This document shows, piece by piece, positions 1 to 4,945 of a stretch of DNA of 7,004 nt. The notes below the pieces were generated by a model, which was not told the DNA's origin, searched no databases, and worked only from the letters and a program-made list of their open reading frames with translations. Numbering within the stretch: position 1 is the first letter of the stretch; every line of letters begins with the position of its first letter. Origin of the DNA: Neisseriaceae bacterium. Lineage in GTDB: Bacteria; Pseudomonadota; Gammaproteobacteria; Burkholderiales; Neisseriaceae. Both the position numbers and the translations under genes were made by a program. The stretch lies in assembly GCA_017446355.1 (NCBI GenBank), contig JAFSQZ010000021.1, positions 1 to 7,004 on the forward strand, written 5' to 3'.

Positions 1-145
1 CAAAGAAAAAGCATTGCTTCTGCTTTTTGTTTAAAAAATCCGTATTGTGCTTTTTCTGCCCATTGCAAAGCCATTTCATAAGCTGCCTGAAAATGTTGTT
101 GCCAATTTCGCCGATATAGTGGTCAAGAATTTCTACTTTTTGCAT
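1..145 (-). pseudogene. Unrecognised gene, 5' part only, probable frameshift
   Basis: This is the start of a minus-strand gene that leaves the window at its left edge. ATG at 145-143 follows an AGGGAA ribosome binding site about 8 nt upstream and directly abuts the TAA (148-146) of the reading frame before it. It begins MQKVEILDHY. In the start frame the protein then becomes unconvincing (for example FRQLMKWLCNGQKKH), while from 113 onward the frame two bases away reads RRNWQQHFQAAYEMALQW followed by AEKAQYGFFKQKAEAML, which looks like a real amphipathic helical protein. The switch falls at a TATAT stretch (114-118), so a 2-bp AT insertion would explain it. Both frames stay open to the window edge. 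I do not recognise the family. It is the last visible member of the heme-type operon. Alternatives are an intact gene in the start frame or a sequencing error. Confidence 0.5.
80..91 (+). repeat. Near-match DNA uptake sequence (11/12)
   Basis: AAGCTGCCTGAA differs from AGGCTGCCTGAA only at its second base. It lies inside the partial gene at the left edge, where the minus strand encodes HFQAAYEM in the frame I think is genuine. It matches the Simonsiella-type dialect and not the Kingella type. Confidence 0.5.
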
Positions 146-223
146 TTAAAGATTTCCCTGTTTTGCCACACCAATCCAGCCATTGAATTCTTTGTTTGTC
201 CATAATAAATCTTCTAAATCATT
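146..223 (-). pseudogene. Out-of-frame C-terminal remnant of the small gene at 429-214
   Basis: Just where the 71-residue frame stops (TAG, 216-214), another frame reads NDLEDLLWTNKEFNGWIGVA and then KQGNL before TAA at 148-146, ending exactly one base before the next gene's ATG at 145. This is 25 sense codons of protein-like sequence joined to the next gene by a TAAATG junction, which is how tightly packed operon genes usually end. I infer that it is the original C-terminus of the upstream small gene, separated by a frameshift near 223-227. Removing five bases there (TTGAA on the coding strand) would fuse the two parts into a protein of about 92 residues. It has no start codon of its own. 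Confidence 0.5.
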
Positions 224-429
224 TCAATCATTTCAAATTGTGAGATTTGTTGATTTTTGGAAACGATTTTCTTCCCTAAATTCCGCAACTGAATAATGTG
301 ATGGCAAATATTTTTTTGTTCTTCTTGATAGCCACCAGTTTCTTTTTCCAATTCATCCAATAAATCACTAGTAGCGCACAACAATTGCAATACTGCGCTG
401 ATGTTTTGGTCTATTTTGACTTCTTTCAT
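214..429 (-). CDS. Small hypothetical protein, 71 aa, likely truncated by a frameshift
   Basis: An ATG at 429 with a GAGG ribosome binding site 8 nt upstream opens a 71-residue frame ending in TAG at 216-214. It starts 40 bases after the HmuT stop codon and on the same strand, so it is probably cotranscribed. The protein has no signal peptide or membrane segment. It looks largely helical, with an acidic stretch around residues 22-31 (DLLDELEKET), Cys18, and a Cys42-His43-His44 cluster. I do not recognise the family and assign no function. The C-terminus ends FEMIEMI, encoded by a 9-bp tandem repeat. The neighbouring frame continues with a better C-terminus, so the native product may be about 92 residues. 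Confidence is good that a gene exists here and only fair about its present end. Confidence 0.6.
   Translation of the reverse strand: MKEVKIDQNISAVLQLLCATSDLLDELEKETGGYQEEQKNICHHIIQLRNLGKKIVSKNQQISQFEMIEMI
219..236. repeat. 9-bp direct tandem repeat, two units
   Basis: TCATTTCAA occurs twice head to tail (219-227 and 228-236). On the minus strand it encodes the repeated Met-Ile-Glu at the end of the 71-residue small protein. It sits exactly where the reading frame appears to be lost, so it is a candidate slippage or insertion scar. Confidence 0.85.
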
Positions 430-469
430 TACAACTTCCTCTCAACTTTCAGTGTGTGAACAATTATTT

Positions 470-1264
470 CTATTTTGCTAAATTTTGTAATTTTTGAACG
501 GTTTTTGGTGTATTCAAACCATAACGTAAAAACTCGTTAGCAGATAAAGCAATAACTTTTTGATGTTTTGCTGCTGGATTAGCAGCGATTTCTGGACGTG
601 CTAAAAATTTATTCAACCCGCCAATTTGTTTCAGATTGTGTTCAGCAATAATAATCACATCGGCTTTTGCGGCAAGCCAACCTTCACGAGATAAAGGTTT
701 TAAACCTGACACATTGGCAGCGTTAATGCCACCTGCGGCTTGAATCATTGCATCGCCTGCGGTACCTTGTCCTGCCACATATAAACCGTCATACGACAAA
801 ATATAGCGTTTGCCTGTTTTGGCTTTTGGGGTCATCGCACTTTGCCACTGGTTTGCCAAATTATTGGCTTGTTGCGGTTTACCAATCAATTTACCAATTT
901 GGCGAATACCGTTAGCAAAGTTAGCAACACTTTCTTCTGGCATCACATTCACGGCTTTCACGCCTGTTTTTTGTAATTGTTCAAACACTGTTGGCGGTTG
1001 CACCGACCACGAACCGATGACCAAATCAGGTTTCACACTCATCACTGTTTCCGCAGCAACCGAACGGTGCATCGCCACCACAGGCACATTTTTCAAGGCA
1101 GGATTTTTATCCACTTGATCGCGTCCAACGACTTTTTTACTCTCCCCCAACGCCACCACAATTTCGCCCACATCCGCACTTAACACCGCAATGCGTTGTG
1201 GTTCTGCTAATGCGATAGACGATAAAGAAAAAACAATCGTTAAAGATAAAATAATTTTTTTCAT
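470..1264 (-). CDS. hmuT: Periplasmic heme/iron-chelate binding protein (HmuT type)
   Basis: This is a 264-residue secreted solute-binding protein of the helical-backbone (Peripla_BP_2) class that hands heme to an HmuUV-type ABC importer. A signal peptide (residues 1-20, MKKIILSL...SIALA) ends before EPQ. The mature N-terminus reads RIAVLSADVGEIVVALG, then VVGRD, and KPDLVIGS follows near residue 78, all typical of HmuT/ShuT/PhuT. I chose ATG at 1264 over the TTG at 1267 because the GGAA ribosome binding site is 5 nt from the ATG but only 2 nt from the TTG. Length is usual for mature HmuT-type proteins. The gene lies 139 bases after the hmuS stop, and the gap holds a REP-like element and two DUS. 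Oddly, the conserved heme-ligand tyrosine of ShuT/PhuT appears to be Met65 here, next to His66. A BtuF-like or siderophore role is less likely given the hmuS neighbour. Confidence 0.85.
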   Translation of the reverse strand: MKKIILSLTIVFSLSSIALAEPQRIAVLSADVGEIVVALGESKKVVGRDQVDKNPALKNVPVVAMHRSVAAETVMSVKPDLVIGSWSVQPPTVFEQLQKTGVKAVNVMPEESVANFANGIRQIGKLIGKPQQANNLANQWQSAMTPKAKTGKRYILSYDGLYVAGQGTAGDAMIQAAGGINAANVSGLKPLSREGWLAAKADVIIIAEHNLKQIGGLNKFLARPEIAANPAAKHQKVIALSANEFLRYGLNTPKTVQKLQNLAK

Positions 1265-1283
1265 CAATATTCCAATCTGTTTA

Positions 1284-1300
1284 TTTCAGGCTGCCTGAAA
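1284..1300. repeat. DNA uptake sequence, palindromic form
   Basis: TTTCAGGCTGCCTGAAA holds AGGCTGCCTGAA on the plus strand (1288-1299) and AGGCAGCCTGAA on the minus strand. It lies between hmuS and hmuT, about 20 bases before the hmuT start. As RNA it could form a 7-bp stem with a 3-nt loop. Confidence 0.85.
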
Positions 1301-1326
1301 AATTTAATTAGCCTAAACAACAAGGA

Positions 1327-1365
1327 GATTGCCACGCTATGCCTTACGGCTTCGCTCGCAATGAC
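1327..1365 (+). repeat. REP-like dispersed palindromic repeat, copy 1
   Basis: The element starts GATTGCCACGC and ends CTCGCAATGAC, with a short GC-rich dyad (GCC-TTAC-GGC) inside. A related copy lies at 6969-7004 in the opposite orientation, sharing both ends but with a different internal hairpin and 3 fewer bases. Similar GTCATTGCGAG...GTGGCAATC repeats occur in many bacterial genomes. It lies in the hmuS-hmuT gap and is followed after exactly 7 bases by a DUS palindrome. Confidence 0.8.
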
Positions 1366-1372
1366 AGTCATC

Positions 1373-1389
1373 TTTCAGGCTGCCTGAAA
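1373..1389. repeat. DNA uptake sequence, palindromic form
   Basis: TTTCAGGCTGCCTGAAA, with AGGCTGCCTGAA at 1377-1388 on the plus strand. It lies 14 bases past the end of hmuS. In the operon's direction it makes a stem preceded by a U-run, but there is no U-run after it, so it is not a strong terminator. Confidence 0.85.
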
Positions 1390-1403
1390 AAAGTTCAGAC
1401 AAC

Positions 1404-2474
1404 TTACGATTGACACCAACAACCCTCTTTGCAGTTTTGGCTACTTTGTGCGATTTTTTTGGTAATTGCCGTCCATTGTTCCAATTCAGGATCACCCTCT
1501 TGACGGCGACCAAACATAATCAGCACCGTTTCTCGTTCTTTATCAAAACCTTCAATACAAGTAATAAAACCATCACGAGTAGGACGGCGAACCACCCACA
1601 GTTGGTCTAAATTCGCTTGATTCAAATGCAGGCAGAAGTTTTCTTCTTTTTTGTCCATAATATTCAACCAGTCGTGCATTTTGACGATATTGTGGATTTT
1701 GCCTGTTTGAATTTGCACAATGCCCCGATTGCCCACAAACAACATTATTTCAATGCCAGCATCTTTGGCTAAATTAAATGCGTTTTCAAAAGCGTTTGTT
1801 TCCACTTTAAATGCACATTGCTCTGGGGCTTGTTCGTAAGCGGCAATGCGGTCAATATTGAATGTTTCTAATACACTGTTAAACTCGTGAATATCTCTCA
1901 AATCCAACCAGCGTTGATGAAAATTCGCTAATTCATCAGCAGACAAACGGCGGTTTCTTGGCTCTTTGGCAGGTTTTACAGGAAAATCAGACGGTTTATT
2001 ATCATCACGGAATTCATCAACCAAAGCTTGCCATTCCCCTACTTTTTCAGCATCTCGCAAAAATACTTTTTGAATGGCACGCCCAAATTCATCATAAAAC
2101 TGAATGGAATACGAAACAGGGTCGCGCATTTCGTCTTTCACAGCAATGGCATACGCCCATTTGCTGGCAAAAATACGCAAATCCAATTCGCCCACATTCA
2201 ACGCCAAACCCATTGTGTTGGTGAGTGTTACATTTTCATAAACACCTGTTTTTTCATGCACAGCGTTTTCATTGCGAACAATACATTCCACCAGCCCCAA
2301 GTTTCTGAGTTTCAGCACAATTTTGCGAATATGGGCAATACTCTGCCCTAAATAAACACAGTTTGGGTTATCCAGCATCAACGCCAATTCACTCACGCCC
2401 AAGGTTTTTGCACCGTCCAAAGGGTAAAAATGACGGTCTTTCTTGAGTTCAAGATATTGTTGCCATAATGACAT
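1404..2474 (-). CDS. hmuS: Heme-handling/degrading factor of the HemS/HmuS/ChuS family
   Basis: This 356-residue cytoplasmic protein belongs to the family that binds heme delivered by HmuTUV and, in ChuS/HemS, degrades it or passes it on. It has the family's two-repeat layout: an N-terminal half with VRNENAVHEKTGVYENV (residues 67-82), and a C-terminal half with IQTGKIHNIVKMHDWLNIMD (255-274), CLHLN, LWVVRRPTRDGFITCIEGFD (292-311) and FGRRQEGDPEL. His196, in DLRDIHEF, matches the axial heme ligand described for Yersinia HemS, in number as well as context. ATG at 2474 has an AAGGAA ribosome binding site at good spacing. There is no signal peptide. The gene lies 50 bases after the receptor gene and on its strand, with a DUS in the gap. 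The C-terminus ends in an unusual cysteine-rich tail, CKEGCWCQS (Cys348, Cys352, Cys354). Family membership is firm; whether it cleaves heme is not shown by sequence. Confidence 0.92.
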   Translation of the reverse strand: MSLWQQYLELKKDRHFYPLDGAKTLGVSELALMLDNPNCVYLGQSIAHIRKIVLKLRNLGLVECIVRNENAVHEKTGVYENVTLTNTMGLALNVGELDLRIFASKWAYAIAVKDEMRDPVSYSIQFYDEFGRAIQKVFLRDAEKVGEWQALVDEFRDDNKPSDFPVKPAKEPRNRRLSADELANFHQRWLDLRDIHEFNSVLETFNIDRIAAYEQAPEQCAFKVETNAFENAFNLAKDAGIEIMLFVGNRGIVQIQTGKIHNIVKMHDWLNIMDKKEENFCLHLNQANLDQLWVVRRPTRDGFITCIEGFDKERETVLIMFGRRQEGDPELEQWTAITKKIAQSSQNCKEGCWCQS

Positions 2475-2504
2475 TTTCGGTTTCCTTATATTGGTTTATC
2501 ACTG

Positions 2505-2523
2505 TTTTCAGGCAGCCTGAAAA
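2505..2523. repeat. DNA uptake sequence, palindromic form
   Basis: A 19-base near-palindrome, TTTTCAGGCAGCCTGAAAA, holds AGGCAGCCTGAA on the plus strand (2510-2521) and AGGCTGCCTGAA on the minus strand. It begins right after the receptor gene's stop codon, inside the 50-base gap to hmuS, and could fold into a hairpin in the operon transcript. Such a hairpin could end or stabilise the 3' end of the receptor mRNA. Confidence 0.85.
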
Positions 2524-2524
2524 A

Positions 2525-4492
2525 TTAAAAATCATATTTCAAACGCACATAAAACGAGCGTCCATCAGCAGGGTCATAGGCAGTATTACCACCGCCTTGA
2601 CCTGTTGCATTCCCTTGAAAAGCAAAGTATTTTTTGTTAAACACATTATGAATACCGCCTGTTAGCGTCAATTTATTCCAGTGATATTTAGCACCCAAAT
2701 CCACCAATGCATACGCTTTGGTGTCGCCTCCCGTGTTGTCTTTCGCTTTTGAGTAATAAGTTAAATCGGCAAAAGTATTAAAACGCTCCGTCCAAGCCAC
2801 ATCAACACCTGCTGTGGCTTTAATTTTGGATACATACGGCACTTTTTCACCGTTTTTTTCACCAGAATGACGTTTTGCTTGGGTTAAATACAGATTTTCA
2901 TACAATGAAACTTTATCAGCAATTTTCTGTTTTGCTCCCAATTCCAAACCATAACGCCTTGTTTTATCAATATTTTCATAATAAGACGCACCATGTGCAT
3001 CACCAATTTGCACAATATCGTCTTTGGTATCGGTATGGAACAACGCCCAGTTGATTTGATGGTTGCCAAAATGATGCTCACCACCGATTTCAAAAGTATT
3101 AAAGGTCGCAGGTTTTAAATCCACTGTGAAATAGGTTTGCATCGGACGTGGCGAACCCGCAACCATAGTGGATTTTGTACCACGAAATTGAGCTGGATTA
3201 GGCGTAGTAAAGCCACGCACAAAACGACCATACACATTACCATCGTCTGAATAATGAAATTTCGGCGTGATTTCAAAAGCGTAATTATTGCTATCACCCT
3301 CAGTATTCACCTTGTAGTTATAGGCATACTTAGTTCTTTCGTACCGTGCGCCAGTTGTCAAAGAAAACAAAGGGTTAAAACGATGATGATTCATCAACCA
3401 TACTGCATTGGCTTTTTTATTGACTTCTGCCACGCTGCCTGAAACATAAGTCGTATCGCCCTGATGATTTTCATGCACCAAACCACCTGTTATGTAAGAT
3501 TGATTACCATATTTGAATTTTGCCCCAGCATTCACCGTAATAATTTCATCAGCAAAATTACTCCACGAACCAGGTGTTTCTTCATTTCGCCAATTAACAT
3601 TTGCGGTCAATTGCCAATTATCGCTAATATCCGAAGTAAAATCCGCATTAGCACGATGGCGACGAATGATTTCAGTGGCGTGCGGCGTATTTTGACGGCG
3701 ATTTTCGGTAACTTGTTCTGCCGTTAAACTGTCATAACCGTTGTACTTACCTTTAAAGTAACCATAACCCAAATTCAAACGATTGTTTTCATTAAACTTA
3801 ATAAACGCTTTGGTGTTAATGCGTGCTTCACGGTCTTTCACAAATTCACGATAACCATCTTCATTTTTTAACGCCGCATTCACACCCAAAGCCAAACCAT
3901 CAAAAATCTTTTTCGCACCGTCAATCGTTAAACTACCGCCATTTTGACCATGTCCAAACGATTGAAACTGCGTGGCAACAGAAAGTTTATCTTTGGTATA
4001 TCCTTTGGTAACAATATTCACCGCACCACCACGCGTGCCACTGCCATATTGCACCGCACCACCACCAGGCAAGACTTCAATACGCTCAATCTCGTCAATG
4101 CCAATAATGCTGTCTAAATTCACACTGCCGTGCGATTTATTCACACTCACAGGCACACCATCAACCATCACACGCACAGATGGATTCATACCAAACTGAT
4201 CTTCTCCTTGCCCCCGCAAATCCACACCAGTCGCCCAAGTCCCAGAACCCGCAATACTGGCACCCGTAGTGTGTTTCAAAACTTCACCAATAGTAGAAAA
4301 ACCACGCCGCTCCAATTCTTCCGAAGAAACAGTTTGAACTTGACTGATGTTGCGGTCAGAAATTGTTTCAGGCAGCCTTGTAGCGGTTACTGTAACACTT
4401 TCCAACTCGGTAACAGACGCTTCATTGGCATAAGCAAACGAACAAAGTAAAGAAGAAGATAATATGGTTAAAACAAAACGTTTCTTAATCAT
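2525..4492 (-). CDS. TonB-dependent outer-membrane receptor, probably for heme or iron chelate
   Basis: A 655-residue outer-membrane transporter that takes up its ligand using TonB-ExbBD energy. The signal peptide covers residues 1-22 (ending CSFAYA). A TonB-box-like ESVTVTATR follows at 31-39. The plug spans about 41-163, with VRVMVDGVPV, IERIEVLPGG and GGAVNIVTKG. The remainder is a beta barrel ending in FYVRLKYDF with a terminal Phe, as outer-membrane insertion usually needs, preceded by GGIHNVFNKKYF (612-623). Length suits heme receptors such as HmuR/HemR, and the downstream hmuS and hmuT support a heme role. A FRAP-like segment (FVRGFTTPNPAQF, 424-436) and LKPATFNTFEIGGE (459-472) are present, but no histidine lies between them, unlike classical heme receptors. 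A siderophore receptor is therefore possible. ATG at 4492 has a GGGG ribosome binding site 7 nt upstream. It is the first gene of the operon. Confidence 0.92.
   Translation of the reverse strand: MIKKRFVLTILSSSLLCSFAYANEASVTELESVTVTATRLPETISDRNISQVQTVSSEELERRGFSTIGEVLKHTTGASIAGSGTWATGVDLRGQGEDQFGMNPSVRVMVDGVPVSVNKSHGSVNLDSIIGIDEIERIEVLPGGGAVQYGSGTRGGAVNIVTKGYTKDKLSVATQFQSFGHGQNGGSLTIDGAKKIFDGLALGVNAALKNEDGYREFVKDREARINTKAFIKFNENNRLNLGYGYFKGKYNGYDSLTAEQVTENRRQNTPHATEIIRRHRANADFTSDISDNWQLTANVNWRNEETPGSWSNFADEIITVNAGAKFKYGNQSYITGGLVHENHQGDTTYVSGSVAEVNKKANAVWLMNHHRFNPLFSLTTGARYERTKYAYNYKVNTEGDSNNYAFEITPKFHYSDDGNVYGRFVRGFTTPNPAQFRGTKSTMVAGSPRPMQTYFTVDLKPATFNTFEIGGEHHFGNHQINWALFHTDTKDDIVQIGDAHGASYYENIDKTRRYGLELGAKQKIADKVSLYENLYLTQAKRHSGEKNGEKVPYVSKIKATAGVDVAWTERFNTFADLTYYSKAKDNTGGDTKAYALVDLGAKYHWNKLTLTGGIHNVFNKKYFAFQGNATGQGGGNTAYDPADGRSFYVRLKYDF
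3432..3443 (+). repeat. Near-match DNA uptake sequence (11/12) inside the receptor gene
   Basis: ACGCTGCCTGAA differs from AGGCTGCCTGAA only at the second base. It lies within the receptor gene, where the minus strand encodes VSGSVAEV. It matches the Simonsiella-type dialect only. Confidence 0.45.
4367..4378 (-). repeat. DNA uptake sequence inside the receptor gene
   Basis: The minus strand reads an exact AGGCTGCCTGAA here, encoding RLPET just after the TonB box of the receptor. The palindrome is broken on one side, so this site fits only the Simonsiella-type dialect. A coding-region DUS is less common than an intergenic one. Confidence 0.8.
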
Positions 4493-4570
4493 AGTGATGC
4501 CCCAATGTGTGTATTAACTATCAAGCTAAACATTAACGAATAACAATAACTTTGTTTTGCATTATTCGTT

Positions 4571-4589
4571 GCAAATAATAATTACTATC
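4571..4589 (-). promoter_or_regulatory. Candidate Fur box
   Basis: The minus strand from 4589 to 4571 matches the classical 19-base Fur consensus at 13 of 19 positions by my count, starting GATAGTAATTATTATT. It begins 1 base after the predicted -10 element of the operon promoter and covers the likely transcription start. That placement would let iron-loaded Fur block transcription. The region is very AT-rich, so chance similarity is possible. Confidence 0.5.
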
Positions 4590-4590
4590 A

Positions 4591-4619
4591 ATTTTATCAG
4601 TCTTTATTTGATAAATCAA
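4591..4619 (-). promoter_or_regulatory. Candidate sigma70 promoter of the receptor/hmuS/hmuT operon
   Basis: On the minus strand TTGATT (4619-4614) is followed by a 17-base spacer and TAAAAT (4596-4591). Both hexamers are close to consensus and the spacing is ideal. The start point would be near 4584, giving an untranslated leader of about 90 bases before the receptor ATG at 4492. Confidence 0.55.
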
Positions 4620-4725
4620 ATGATAATTGTTTTTATTTATGAAACATTTTAATCTTCCAAATGCTTGATTTACTCAAACCGCATTTTTTTATTCAAAAAT
4701 CGCTTTACAAGATACAATAAAGACA

Positions 4726-4740
4726 ATCATTCAGAATGAT
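4726..4740. promoter_or_regulatory. Perfect 7-1-7 dyad, possible operator
   Basis: ATCATTC-A-GAATGAT is a perfect inverted repeat around one base. A plus-strand TACAAT (4713-4718) lies just upstream, so the dyad would sit near a transcription start if that is a -10 element, but no good -35 accompanies it. The AATGAT halves recall Fur half-sites without matching them well. The regulator is unknown. Confidence 0.4.
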
Positions 4741-4824
4741 AAATAATTAAAAAATCAAATTTAACCAAAGTGTTAAATAAACATTTTTCTCAATCACACA
4801 TAAAAAAGTTTAGCTTTGTTGTGA

Positions 4825-4867
4825 TACGTCAATTTAAATGTAAAAAAAATAAAAATCATTTGACGTA
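4825..4867. promoter_or_regulatory. Inverted repeat TACGTCAA/TTGACGTA, possible operator
   Basis: TACGTCAA (4825-4832) and its exact complement TTGACGTA (4860-4867) lie 35 bases apart from start to start. The right arm overlaps the candidate -35 of the dehydrogenase promoter. The 35-base separation is about 3.3 helical turns, which could suit two dimers, but this is inference. Confidence 0.4.
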
Positions 4868-4888
4868 AAAAATTCTAAAAAGCACAAT
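4860..4888 (+). promoter_or_regulatory. Candidate promoter of the alcohol dehydrogenase gene
   Basis: TTGACG (4860-4865), a 17-base spacer, then CACAAT (4883-4888). The -35 is good and the -10 only fair. Transcription would start near 4895, giving a leader of about 50 bases. The dyad GATTACTTCAAGTAGTC (4896-4912, one mismatch) would lie at or just after the start. Confidence 0.4.
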
Positions 4889-4932
4889 ACACCCTGATTA
4901 CTTCAAGTAGTCATTTTCTTTATAGGTATTAT

Positions 4933-4938
4933 AAGGAG
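4933..4938 (+). promoter_or_regulatory. Strong ribosome binding site
   Basis: AAGGAG lies 7 bases before the dehydrogenase ATG at 4946. It is the best Shine-Dalgarno match in the window and fixes this start. Confidence 0.85.
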
Positions 4939-4945
4939 TCATAAA

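Larger units (their letters stand above)
4493..4945. other. Divergent AT-rich control region between receptor operon and alcohol dehydrogenase gene
   Basis: This 453-base gap has no gene I can support. It holds a promoter and Fur-like box for the operon on its left side, a candidate promoter and strong ribosome binding site for the dehydrogenase on its right, and several dyads: TTTGATAAATCAAA (4607-4620), ATCATTCAGAATGAT (4726-4740), paired TACGTCAA/TTGACGTA (4825-4867), and GATTACTTCAAGTAGTC (4896-4912). I found no sRNA-like hairpin followed by a U-run. Confidence 0.8.

Noticed and set aside
123..203. Short minus-strand frame from ATG 203, MDKQRIQWLDWCGKTGKS and onward, 26 residues then TGA
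   Set aside because: It competes with the better C-terminal reading ending at the TAAATG junction, has only a weak ribosome binding site, and its GKTGKS is not a Walker A motif because the required Gly five residues before GK is missing. A version with a TGA-to-Trp nonsense mutation cannot be fully excluded.
810..1118. Open plus-strand frames antisense to hmuT, and similar ones across hmuS and the receptor gene
   Set aside because: They lie fully opposite well-supported genes, lack ribosome binding sites and have low-complexity, unprotein-like composition.
1265..1267. TTG start one codon upstream of hmuT ATG
   Set aside because: It would sit only 2 bases from the GGAA ribosome binding site; the ATG at 1264 is better placed.
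4607..4620. FNR-like site TTTGATAAATCAAA
   Set aside because: The half-sites TTGAT and ATCAA are 2 bases apart instead of the 4 that FNR needs, and the sequence overlaps the -35 element of the operon promoter, which explains part of it.
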